This document shows, in pieces, positions 25,756-36,022 of a stretch of DNA of 64,000 nt (the first letter of the stretch is position 1; the number at the start of each line of letters is the position of its first letter). Origin of the DNA: Rhynchopus sp. YZ270_cl-10 (Eukaryota; Euglenozoa; Diplonemea; Diplonemida; Diplonemidae). The stretch spans positions 744,001 through 808,000 of the forward strand of contig OZ037897.1 in NCBI GenBank assembly GCA_964035575.1, written 5' to 3'. The translations under genes and the position numbers were made by a program. The notes below the pieces were generated by a model. It ran no database searches, had not been told where the DNA came from, and was given only the letters and a program-made list of their open reading frames with translations.

Positions 25756-27298
25756 CAAGGCTACCAAAGCGACTAGGGTGTCTTTGGTGTCTTTGGGTGT
25801 CGACACCGAAAAGACACCCAAAAAAGTCAAAAAATAGATGTCAATTTTGAGACATTTTTTGTCCCAACTTTTTCCTTAGGGATTTTTCGGGTACTTAGCG
25901 AAATTTTCGCCATCGAAAGCTAGCCCCTTCCACGGTCGCTGTGGCTTCGGGACGTTTACCCAGCAAATATGGGTATAATTCCCAAGGCTACCAAAGCGAC
26001 TAGGGTGTCTTTGGTGTCTTTGGGTGTCGACACCGAAAAGACACCCAAAAAAGTCAAAAAATAGATGTCAATTTTGAGACATTTAGTTAGGGCGACTTAA
26101 GTCCCTTGGCCCCAGCGCCCTGTGGGGCGCCTCCTCGTCGGGCCGTTAGGGCCCTCCGGTGGCCAGGGTTTTTCCCTGGCCTTTGAGGCTCGAACTTCCC
26201 CGTCAGACCGGAGCTGGTGTGCTTTATGAGGCACGCTCGTCCGGATGGAGGCTAGCTCGTCCGCCTTCGGCGAGACCCTCTACCTTCGGCGGGCTTGTGT
26301 GCCTTCGTAATGTTCGTCCGTTGGACACTCGCCTTGCAATTTTCGCAAAGCAAAATTTGGTCAAAAATCGTCTTGCACTTGTGAAGGAATTGCTAAGGAA
26401 ATGTGAAAATATGCGTGTTTTGGTACACAAAAGTGCGTTTTGGGTGGTTCTGAAGGGTCAAAACACCAAAATTTTGCGATTTTTTGCATTTTTGGTCACC
26501 CAAGGACCCACTTTTTTGGGCGAATTTTTTTTTTCCCCTTTGCGAAAAAAAATGAAAAAAATCACGGCTATAAGAACGCTAAGGAGAAATCGGTATTCGA
26601 TTTTTCGGCAGAGAAGTGCGTTTTAGGTGCCCATAGATGGTCAAAACATCAAAATTTTGGCGTTTTTTGCATCTTTGGACACCCAAGGACCCACTATCAG
26701 GGGTGATTTTTTTTTGCCTGAGATTTGCCTTTGCCAAAATCAGAATTTTATTTTTGTGAAGGAATTTGCTAAGGAAAATGACAAATAGTAGACCCCTGTA
26801 GCAGTGCATATGGTATAAACCCAGATCGTCAAAACATCAAAATTTTGACTTTTTTTGAATTTCCCTGTGCACGAGGTCCCAATCCGAGGCCGAAAAAAAA
26901 AAATTTTTTTTTTTGGCTTGGCAAAAGTAGTTGTCAAAAAAAATTTTTTTTTGGGTGTCTTTTGGGTGTCATTTGGGTGTCGCTTGGGTGTCTCTTGTGT
27001 CGTCCACTGTAGCATGCATACGGTATAACCCCAGATCGTCAAAACATCAAAATTTTACCTTTTTTTGAATTTCCCTGTGCACGAGGTCCCGATCCCAGGC
27101 CGAAAAAAAAATTTTTTTTTTTTTGGGTAGGCAAAAAGTAGTTGTCCAAAAAAAAAAATTTGGGTGTCTTTTGGGTGTCTTTTGGGTGCACCCAAAAAGA
27201 CACCCAAAAGACACCCAAAAGACACTCAAAAGACACCCAAAAGACACCCAAAAGACACCCAAAAGACACCCAAATTTGTAGTCGCGTTGGTAGCCTTG
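25756..27298. mobile_element. TIR element (CAAGGCTACCAA ends), 1.54 kb, splitting the OTU domain
   Basis: The ends are CAAGGCTACCAAAGCGAC and a near-exact inverse. TACTGGG is duplicated at 25749-25755 and 27299-27305. The interior has repeated GGTGTCTTTTG/CAAAAGACACC strings (26949-27000 and 27163-27270) able to form a long hairpin, and copies of CAAAACATCAAAATTTT. About 100 bp of the left end recurs at 25983, 227 bp further in, so this element also has a duplicated terminus. No transposase. Confidence 0.9.
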
Positions 27299-28818
27299 TA
27301 CTGGGTAGGCACGTGTTGAACGGCCGCATTGTGTGCGCACCTGACGGTGTGACGGCGTCGCAACTGGACAAATGCAGTTGGATTCATGCAAAGCGCCATG
27401 CATTGTCAATACTTGAGATGCATAGGGAGTCGTTCGTGCTGTGTGCCAAACAGATGCAGACTGACGAAGTTGCCGACAAGCGCAAGGTCCTCACTACTTC
27501 CGCGAATGTCGAGTCGCACAATCTCGAGATGCAACGAGGGGCTGCCGTGTACGACCTCATCCAGCAGCATGATCTGTGCCCCGAAGGTTCGGATTTCTTC
27601 CGGGAAATGAAGGACCTGCGCGAATATTATCGTCACCGCGCAATGGAGTACGCAGAGTTCATGGCAGTAGTGGACCATGATATGTGCAGGGAGGCCTACA
27701 GCGCGTGTGACTTGATTCGTACCCTTGTGCGTGAGGTTGCTGATTTCTCTGTGCGGGATGAGGCCATTCAGCGTCAGAGAGATGTGGTCAGAGACATTGA
27801 GGATGAATTCTTTTTCTCGGGCGAAGGTGCAGCAGCGTACAAGAAAAGGTTTGTCACGCAAAGCCATTACCTGACTGACACCGAGATCGGGGCACTGGCA
27901 GTGGCCTGTAACAAAGCGGTCATCTTGGTCCAGTCAAGGCTACAGGGCGCCTGGACTTGTCAGGTCATGAATCGTCGGAGTTCGAAAAATCTCCGCGTCA
28001 TCCTGCAACAAGGGGACTCAGGAAGTGGCAGTTGCCATTACTCCCTGCTGAGGGTGAATCACAACGAACTGTCTCGTGCGCCACAGATCACTTCTCCTCC
28101 TTTGCAGTCCAGTGTGGAGCATCACAGTTTCTCGAACCAGGGTCAGTCGCAAACGAGGAATTCGCCAGAAGGTAAGCTCGACCAAAGGACGAGCAGCAAT
28201 GCTCTCCAAAACATGCCTTCTCCTCCTCCTCCTCCGCAGCAACGCAATGTGCCACTGCAGTTGCATGAGGACTTGGAGTTTCAGACAGCGCTCGTGATGA
28301 ATGAGCGCGAGGAGGATGAGCAGGAAAGCACCAGGCGTCCCCCCGCCGCTGTACGCGACCTTCTGCAGCAGAAGGACTGGAAAACTGAGGACGTTGCGCG
28401 AACAGGAGACTGCTTCTACTCCGCCTTGCTGGCGGCGAAGACATTGTTCAGCTCCGTCGATAATTTGCGTCAGACCGTGTTTCATCCAGCAAACGTGTCG
28501 ACAACGATGCGTGGCTTTGCACAGGCTGCGTGCGACAGTGCCGATGCTGCTGGGAAGTATAAGACCGTCGAGGACTGGCAGGACTGGCACGGCAGAAGCT
28601 CGGCGTGGGCTGACTCGCACGCAATTTCTTGGACCGCTGAATTTCTGCGAGTTCAGATCAACGTTGTGGAGCTGACAAAGGAGGGAACGACCTCTGTCAA
28701 GTGGAACATGCCCGAGAGCAGTATAGAACACACGGTCTGGCTGCTGCAAGAATTCGGTGGCGAATTCGGTTCGCACTTCCAGGCGTTCACCGAGGAGCCG
28801 AAAATTGCGTTAGGTTAG
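27299..28818 (+). CDS. Helentron Rep-helicase protein, segment 4: remainder of OTU-1 and a second OTU-like domain
   Basis: About 505 native residues; an open frame extends back to 27142, but its first 50 or so codons (KDTQKTPKRH repeats) come from the inserted element. The segment resumes in register after the TACTGGG duplication and completes the first OTU-like domain, whose catalytic histidine is probably in CHYSLLRV (about 28032). After a Ser/Pro/Gln linker, TGDCFYSALLA (Cys at 28411) marks a second OTU-type cysteine box, with a candidate histidine in GSHFQAF near 28770. OTU domains are deubiquitinase-type cysteine proteases found in Helentron proteins of several animals and protists. Two in one protein is unusual. 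The gene ends at TAG 28816-28818. Confidence 0.75.
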
Positions 28819-28875
28819 ATTTGGGGGTTGAGTTGGGTTGAGTTGGGTTGGGTTGGGTTAGTTGGGTTTACTTAG
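28819..28875 (+). repeat. Degenerate TTGGG-type repeats
   Basis: GGGTTGAGTTGGGTTGAG followed by TTGGGTTGGGTTGGGTTAG directly after the stop codon of the OTU segment. It looks like degenerate G-rich telomere-style repeats or a simple pentamer microsatellite. No other telomeric DNA occurs in the window. Confidence 0.7.
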
Positions 28876-28962
28876 GATACTTAGATCACTCATGTTTATT
28901 CATCTTTCAGTTTCTTTGTTCGATTCAGTTCTTGTTCGATTCCGTTCATCATCAATTATTCA

Positions 28963-29175
28963 GGAAAAAAAAAAAAAAAAAAAAACAGAAAAAAAAGAGG
29001 CCAGAAAGAAAAGAAAAGAAAAGAAAAGGCCCACAAAAAAATAAAATAAAATAAAAAAAAAAAACAAATAAAAAAAAAAAAAAAAAAAAAAAAGGCAGTG
29101 GCCCCATCAAAAAAAAACCACTGTCAAAAAAAAAAAAAAAAAAAAAAAAGAGGCCAGAAAGAAAAGAAAAGGCCC

Positions 29176-29204
<29 letters not shown>
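28963..29204 (+). repeat. Purine-rich A-tract microsatellites
   Basis: Long A runs with AGAAAAGAAAAG and AGGCCAGAAAG interruptions, including a duplicated GAGGCCAGAAAGAAAAG block. Simple sequence 3' of the Helentron gene; no gene is seen. Confidence 0.85.
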
Positions 29205-29206
<2 letters not shown>

Positions 29207-29275
29207 GGTAATACGCCACCTGGGGTCACAAGGCCCAGGCACCTTATACGAGGTGAGCTGTAGAGTGAACCCATA
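29198..29275 (+). repeat. Shared module also present at about 43199-43280
   Basis: TACGCCACCTGGGGTCACAA then GGCCCAG, a variable hairpin-like stretch and GAGCTGTAGAGTGAACCC. Nearly the same string occurs at 43199-43280, just before the 122-bp array, with a longer hairpin (CTCCTACC...GGTAGGAG). Function unknown; it may be a leftover of a related element's 3' region. Confidence 0.7.
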
Positions 29276-29367
29276 TTCATATTGATTTGAGAGATTGGTC
29301 CAGAACTAGGAAAACAAAGGGCCAATAATTTAAAAAAAAAAAGGATCGTAAGGGAAAATCGAATTCC

Positions 29368-29590
29368 GCGATTTCCAAATTTTTGAAAAATTTTGTCTTT
29401 GCGAAAATTTTCAATTTTGCTAAGGTAAAATTGCGTTGTTTTGATCTTTTTTTGCAGAAAAGTGCCGGGAAATGCCTTAAAAAGGCTCAAAAGTCGAAAA
29501 TTCTGGCTTTATTTGAGAGATTGGTCCAGAACTAGGAAAAATGGGCCAAAAAAAAAAATAAGGATCGTAAGGGAAAACCGAATTCCGCGA
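29368..29590 (+). repeat. Downstream copy of the direct repeat at 13738-13960
   Basis: Same sequence and orientation as 13738-13960: AATTTTCAATTTTGCTAAGG, TTTTGCAGAAAAGTGCCGG and GAGAGATTGGTCCAGAAC. A partial copy precedes it at 29285-29375, giving a local tandem duplication of about 229 bp. Confidence 0.85.
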
Positions 29591-29796
29591 TTTTCAAATT
29601 TTTCAAAAGTCGAGAATTCCAGCTATATTTGCCCGAAGCTATATATTTTGCAACCTATTTGAAGACCGTTGACAGACGAGCTAGCTAAGTGTTTTCAAGA
29701 CCGTCAACTCAAATTTTTTTTTTGGGAGGCCGGGAGGCCTGGGAGGCCGGGCCTCCCGGCCGGGAGGCCTGGGCCTCATCAGAGCCTTGTTCTAGA

Positions 29797-30554
29797 AAAC
29801 ACTTGTGTTTTCTAGTTTTTAAAGGTTGCTGTTCCGGCCACCCCCCCAGTCTAACCCCCTTCAGTCTCCCCCTCCCCCCTGCTGGATCCGACCAAAAACC
29901 GGTTTTTTTTAGAGGGTGTAGAAGCTTCGCACAGCCGAAAAAACTTTTTCTTTGGAAAGATCGGACACTTTTTGGGGGGTGTATAGGCTCAGCGAAGCGT
30001 TAAACCGTTAGAGACCCTGACACAAGGGTGTCACGAGTACCCCTTTTATACACGTGTTTCTTAAGGCTTCTACAGGGTTCTACAGGCAAAACAGGCGTTT
30101 TGGCCAAAAACCCGGTTTTTCAGGCAGCTAACCGGGTTTGCGGCTTGGGAAACGTGCCAGCGCGGTGTGAGAACCATGCATGGGTCACACACGGCACGAG
30201 TTGCAGCAGCCCACCGAAGGTGGGCTGCGTTTGGTAACCATCCGTTGCGGTTAACGCGTGCAACGCATGTACATAGCGTTGTGTGTATCGTATACGAACA
30301 CCGTAGTGTGTAACGCACGTGTAGACCGTTCCGTTATCACAACCACACGAGCCAGCGAAGTGTCACAGCGGCGCAGGTGTTGCGTTAACGCGATGGCGTT
30401 AAACCCGTAGCATGCTTTCGTACAGACCGCTCGTAACGTATGCATCGGTTGCGTTGCGTTGCATGCGTTGCGTTCGTTGCATACAGATCGCTACGTATGC
30501 ATCGGTTGCGTTGCGTTGGAAGCGTTGCGTTCGTTGCAATTAAATCAAAAAAAA
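29797..30554 (+). mobile_element. Family I HINE-like element, remainder after the nested insertion
   Basis: It continues the CTAGA left at 5218-5222: AAACACTTGTGTTTTCTAG, then the C-rich stretch, the ACCAAAAACCGG block, the GCAGCCCACC hairpin and two short repeat units (30430-30535). Its 3' part departs from the family I end and finishes in AATTAAATCAAAAAAAATT, so the 3' terminus is missing or of another subfamily. Confidence 0.65.
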
Positions 30555-30556
30555 TT

Positions 30557-30619
30557 CTAGAAAACACTTGTGTTTTCTAGTTTTTAAAGGTTGCTTTCCT
30601 CGCCGCCCCCCACCCACAG
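30557..30619 (+). mobile_element. 5' stub of a family I element
   Basis: The CTAGAAAACAC hairpin and GTTTTTAAAGGTTGC follow an AATT junction. The sequence is interrupted after 60 bp by the start of a family II element at 30622. Confidence 0.65.
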
Positions 30620-30621
30620 TT

Positions 30622-33600
30622 CCTTAACACTCTGTGTTAAGGTCTTTAACTGTGAGCCGTGCGAGAAAACTGAAGAAAAACTTAAGGCACCCCCCCCCAG
30701 GGGTGGGTTTCGGCCATTTTTTTTGAGGTCCCTAAACGTCCAAAGAGGTCAAAAAAGTGGATTCTCGGGAAGATAGGAGGTTTTTAGGAGACTTTCTCTG
30801 AAGCAAAGACCTCCAAACCCTGACAGACCCTGAAACCAGGGTGTCGCGAGTACCCCTTTTTTACACGTGTTTCTTAAGGGTTCTGCAGGGTTCTACAGGC
30901 AAAACAGGCGTTTTGGCCGAAAACCCGGTTTTTCAGGCGGGTAACCGGGTTTGCGGCTTGGGAAACGTGCCAGAGCGGTGTGAGAGCCATGCGTGGGGGT
31001 TTGTAACCACTCGTTGCGTTGCGTTGCATGCGTTGGTTGCATACAGATCGTAACGTACACATCGGCTGCGTTGCGTTCGTTACATACAGATCGTAACGTA
31101 TGCATCGGTTGCGTTGCGTTGGATGCGTTGCGTTCGTTGCATACAGATCGCTACGTACGCGTCGGTTGCGTTGCGTTGGATACGTTGCGTTCGTTGCATA
31201 CAGATCGTAACGTATGCATCGGTTGCGTTGCGTTGCGTTCGTTGCATACAGATCGTAACGTATGCATCGGTTGCGTTGCGTTGCATGCGTTGCGTTCGTT
31301 GCATACAGATCGTAACGTATGCATCGGTTGCGTTGCGTTGGATGCGTTGCGTTCGTTGCATACAGATCGCTACGTACGCGTCGGTTGCGTTGCGTTGGAT
31401 ACGTTGCGTTCGTTGCATACAGATCGTAACGTATGCATCGGTTGCGTTGCGTTCGTTACATACAGATCGTAACGTATGCATCGGTTGCGTTGCGTTGGTT
31501 GCGTTGCGTTCGTTGCATACAGATCGTAACGTATGCATCGGTTGCGTTGCGTTGGATGCGTTGCGTTCGTTGCATACAGATCGTAACGTATGCATCGGTT
31601 GCGTTGCGTTGGTTGCGTTGCGTTCGTTGCATACAGATCGTAACGTATGCATCGGTTGTGTTGCGTTGGATGCGTTGCGTTCGTTGCATACAGATCGTAA
31701 CGTATGCATCGGTTGCGTTGCGTTGGATGCGTTGCGTTCGTTGCATACAGATCGTAACGTATGCATCGGTTGCGTTGCGTTGGATGCGTTGCGTTCGTTG
31801 CATACAGATCGTAACGTATGCATCGGTTGTGTTGCGTTGCATGCGTTGCGTTCGTTGCATACAGATCGTAACGTATGCATCGGTTGCGTTGCGTTGGTTG
31901 CGTTGCGTTCGTTGCATACAGATCGTAACGTATGCATCGGTTGCGTTGCGTTGGATGCGTTGCGTTCGTTGCATACAGATCGCTACGTATGCATCGGTTG
32001 CGTTGCGTTGGATACGTTGCGTTCGTTGCATACAGATCGTAACGTATGCATCGGTTGCGTTGCGTTGCGTTCGTTGCATACAGATCGTAACGTATGCATC
32101 GGTTGCGTTGCGTTGGTTGCGTTGCGTTCGTTGCATACAGATCGTAACGTATGCATCGGTTGCGTTGCGTTGCATGCGTTGCGTTCGTTGCATACAGATC
32201 GTAACGTATGCATCGGTTGCGTTGCGTTGGATGCGTTGCGTTCGTTGCATACAGATCGTAACGTATGCATCGGTTGCGTTGCGTTGGATGCGTTGCGTTC
32301 GTTGCATACAGATCGTAACGTATGCATCGGTTGCGTTGCGTTGGATGCGTTGCGTTCGTTGCATACAGATCGTAACGTATGCATCGGTTGCGTTGCGTTG
32401 CATGCGTTGCGTTCGTTGCATACAGATCGTAACGTATGCATCGGTTGCGTTGCGTTGGTTGCGTTGCGTTCGTTGCATACAGATCGTAACGTATGCATCG
32501 GTTGCGTTGCGTTGGATGCGTTGCGTTCGTTGCATACAGATCGCTACGTACGCATCGGTTGCGTTGCGTTGGATACGTTGCGTTCGTTGCATACAGATCG
32601 TAACGTATGCATCGGTTGCGTTGCGTTGCGTTCGTTGCATACAGATCGTAACGTATGCATCGGTTGCGTTGCGTTGGATGCGTTGCGTTCGTTGCATACA
32701 GATCGTAACGTATGCATCGGTTGCGTTGCGTTGCATGCGTTGCGTTCGTTGCATACAGATCGTAACGTATGCATCGGTTGCGTTGCGTTGGATGCGTTGC
32801 GTTCGTTGCATACAGATCGTAACGTATGCATCGGTTGCGTTGCGTTGGATGCGTTGCGTTCGTTGCATACAGATCGTAACGTATGCATCGGTTGCGTTGC
32901 GTTGGTTGCGTTGCGTTCGTTGCATACAGATCGTAACGTATGCATCGGTTGCGTTGCGTTGGATGCGTTGCGTTCGTTACATACAGATCGCAACGTATGC
33001 ATCGGTTGCGTTGCGTTGGTTGCGTTGCGTTCGTTGCATACAGATCGTAACGTATGCATCGGTTGCGTTGCGTTGGATGCGTTGCGTTCGTTGCATACAG
33101 ATCGCTACGTACGCATCGGTTGCGTTGCGTTGGATACGTTGCGTTCGTTGCATACAGATCGTAACGTATGCATCGGTTGCGTTGCGTTGGTTGCGTTGCG
33201 TTCGTTGCATACAGATCGTAACGTATGCATCGGTTGCGTTGCGTTGGTTGCGTTGCGTTCGTTGCATACAGATCGTAACGTATGCATCGGTTGCGTTGCG
33301 TTGCATGCGTTGCGTTCGTTGCATACAGATCGTAACGTATGCATCGGTTGCGTTGCGTTCGTTACATACAGATCGTAACATATGCATCGGTTGCGTTGCG
33401 TTGGATGCGTTGCGTTCGTTGCATACAGATCGTAACGTATGCATCGGTTGCGTTGCGTTCGTTACATACAGATCGTAACGTATGCATCGGTTGCGTTGCG
33501 TTGGATGCGTTGCGTTCGTTGCATACAGATCGTAACGTATGCATCGGTTGCGTTGCGTTGGATGCGTTGCGTTCGTTGCATACAGATCGTAACGTATACA

Positions 33601-34916
33601 TCGGTTGCGTTGCGTTGGATACGTTGCGTTCGTTGCATACAGATCGTAACGTATGCATCGGTTGCGTTGCGTTGCATGCGTTGCGTTCGTTACATACAGA
33701 TCGCAACGTATGCATCGGTTGCGTTGCGTTGCATGCGTTGCGTTCGTTGCATACAGATCGTAACGTATGCATCGGTTGCGTTCGTTGCATACAGATCGTA
33801 ACGTATGCATCGGTTGCGTTGCGTTGCATGCGTTGCGTTCGTTGCATACAGATCGTAACGTATGCATCGGTTGCGTTGCGTTGGATACGTTGCGTTCGTT
33901 GCATACAGATCGTAACGTATGCATCGGTTGCGTTGCGTTGCGTTCGTTGCATACAGATCGTAACGTATGCATCGGTTGCGTTGCGTTCGTTACATACAGA
34001 TCGTAACGTATACATCGGTTGCGTTGCGTTGGATACGTTGCGTTCGTTGCATACAGATCGTAACGTATGCATCGGTTGCGTTGCGTTGGATGCGTTGCGT
34101 TCGTTGCATACAGATCGCAACGTATGCATCGGTTGCGTTGCGTTGCATGCGTTGCGTTCGTTGCATACAGATCGCTACGTACGCATCGGTTGCGTTGCGT
34201 TGGATACGTTGCGTTCGTTGCATACAGATCGTAACGTATGCATCGGTTGCGTTGCGTTGCGTTCGTTGCATACAGATCGTAACGTATGCATCGGTTGCGT
34301 TGCGTTCGTTACATACAGATCGTAACGTATACATCGGTTGCGTTGCGTTGGATACGTTGCGTTCGTTGCATACAGATCGTAACGTATGCATCGGTTGCGT
34401 TGCGTTGGATGCGTTGCGTTCGTTGCATACAGATCGCAACGTATGCATCGGTTGCGTTGCGTTGCATGCGTTGCGTTCGTTGCATACAGATCGCTACGTA
34501 CGCATCGGTTGCGTTGCGTTGGATACGTTGCGTTCGTTGCATACAGATCGTAACGTATGCATCGGTTGCGTTGCGTTGCGTTCGTTGCATACAGATCGTA
34601 ACGTATGCATCGGTTGCGTTCGTTACATACAGATCGCTACGTACGCATCGGTTGCGTTGCGTTGTATGCGTTGCGTTCGTTGTGTAGAGATCGATATATA
34701 CAGATCGCAACGTACGCATAGGTTGCGTTGGTTGTGTTGCATCCGTTACGTTGCGTTCGTTGCGTTCTGATCGTTACGTACGCATCGGTTGCGTTGCGTT
34801 GCATGCGTTGGTTGCATACGGATCGTAACGAAAAGAGCGGATCCGTTTCGTTGTGTTCGGTTGCGTTTATCAACCACACCAGCCAGGAGTGTTAAGGATT
34901 GCCAAAAAAAACTAAA
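30622..34916 (+). mobile_element. Family II HINE-like element with greatly expanded central array
   Basis: The hairpin CCTTAACAC/GTGTTAAGG opens it and AGTGTTAAGGATTGCC plus CTAAA closes it, as in 6797-8814. Its central array (about 31011-34700) holds more than 60 repeat units and makes this copy 4.3 kb, against under 1 kb for copies such as 37791-38677. Length variation in the family is therefore mostly array expansion. Confidence 0.75.
31011..34700. repeat. 57/43-bp tandem array, over 60 units, 3.7 kb
   Basis: Units are GTTGCGTTGCGTTGGATGCG, TTGCGTTCGTTGCATACAG, then ATCGTAACGTATGCATCGG. Sub-block choice (GCATGCG, GGATGCG, GGATACG, GGTTGCG or none) varies, and blocks of several units recur as higher-order repeats. 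Open frames up to 754 codons run on both strands because 57 is divisible by 3; they are not genes. Confidence 0.93.
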
Positions 34917-34918
34917 TT

Positions 34919-36020
34919 CTAGAAAACACTTGTGTTTTCTAGTTTTTAAAGGTTGCTGTTCCGGCCACCCACCGACCTAGCAGTAACCCCCCCCCAGTCT
35001 CCCCCCCCCCCCTGCTGGATCCGACCAAAAACCGGTTTTTTTTTCAGGGTGTAGAAGCTTCGCCCAGCTCAAAAAACTGTTTCTTTGGAAAGATCGGGCA
35101 CTTTTTGGGGCGTGTATAACTCAGTTTGAGCTGGGAGTCGTCAGAGACCCTGACACCAGGGTGTCACGAGTACCCCTTTTATACACGTGTTTCTTAAGGC
35201 TTCTACAGGGTTCTACAGGCAAAACAGGCGTTTTGGCCAAAAACCCGGTTTTTCAGGCAGCTAACCGGGTTTGCGGCTTGGGAAACGTGCCAGCGAGCTG
35301 TGAGAACCATGCATGGGCCACACACGGCACGAGTTGCAGCAGCCCACCGTAGGTGGGCTGCGTTTGGTAACCACACGATGCGGTTAACGCGTGTATCGCA
35401 CATGCATAGCGTTGTGTGTATCGTATACGAAGACCGTTGTGTGTAACGCACGTGTAGACCGTTCCGTTATCACAACCACACGAGCCAGCGAAGTGTCACA
35501 GCGGCGCAGGTGTTGCGTTAACGCGATGGCGTTAAACCCGTAGCATGCTTTCGTACAGACCGCTAGTAACGTATGCATCGGTTGCGTTGCGTTGCATGCG
35601 TTGCGTTCGTTGCATACAGATCGCTACGTATGCATCGGTTGCGTTGCGTTCGTTGCATGCGTTGCGTTCGTTGCATACAGATCGTAACGTATGCATCGGT
35701 TGCGTTGCGTTGGAAGCGTTGCGTTCGTTGCATACAGATCGCTACGTATGGGTTGCGTTGCGTTGTATGCGTTGCGTTCGTTGCATACAGATCGTAACGT
35801 ATGCATCGGTTGCGTTGCGTTGGAAGCGTTGCGTTCGTTGCATACAGATCGCTACGTATGGGTTGCGTTGCGTTCGTTGCATGCGTTACGCCGCACACGA
35901 AACGTGTATCGCTTATGCATAGCGTTGTGTGTATCGTATACGTAGAGCGTAACGTGCAAACCAGACACATACCGTTTGACACACCAGCCAGCGAAGTGTT
36001 TTCAAGACCGTCAACTCAAA
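34919..36020 (+). mobile_element. Family I HINE-like element
   Basis: The 5' hairpin CTAGAAAACAC follows an AATT junction and the 3' end reads AAGTGTTTTCAAGACCG, TCAACTCAAA. It contains the TGACACC hairpin, the GCAGCCCACC hairpin (35338-35361) and a short central array (35570-35890). Complete by structure, non-coding. Confidence 0.78.
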
Positions 36021-36022
36021 TT

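Larger units (their letters stand above)
8817..29713 (+). mobile_element. Giant Helentron (Helitron2-type rolling-circle transposon), interrupted by TIR elements
   Basis: The left end carries the family I 5' hairpin and subterminal block (8817-9260). The right end (about 29650-29713) carries the family I 3' end AAGTGTTTTCAAGACCG then TCAACTCAAA. Between them is one Rep-helicase-OTU gene in four pieces: 14112-15628, 17219-18210, 18620-25755 and 27299-28818. TIR elements inserted at 11512, 15629, 18211 and 25756 add about 3.9 kb; without them the element is about 17 kb. Pairing these two ends is an inference: a sequence resembling a reversed 5' block starts near 10330, so the true left end could be there. 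Confidence 0.6.
5223..29789. mobile_element. Second copy of the CAAGGCTCTG TIR element, split by 24 kb of nested insertions
   Basis: The left part (5223-about 5536) is nearly identical to 753-1066. The right end (about 29714-29789) matches 1844-1919. TTCTAGA flanks both outer edges (5216-5222 and 29790-29796), a 7-bp TSD that ties the distant ends together. That target is the start of a family I hairpin, whose remainder continues at 29797. Everything from 5537 to 29713 was therefore inserted later into this element's A/T tract. Confidence 0.82.

Noticed and set aside
26159-26706. Phe/Lys-rich frames inside the TIR element at 25756-27298
   Set aside because: A/T tracts with chance open frames and no transposase motif.
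13738-29590. LTR retrotransposon flanked by long terminal repeats
   Set aside because: The direct repeats flank a Rep-helicase gene. There is no reverse transcriptase, gag, primer-binding site or TG...CA ends.
31114-33478. Very long open frames on both strands (up to 754 codons) made of repeats such as RSLHTDRNVCIGCVAL
   Set aside because: They translate a 57-bp tandem repeat; 57 is 19 codons, so several frames on both strands stay open. There is no codon bias, no start context and no shared family.
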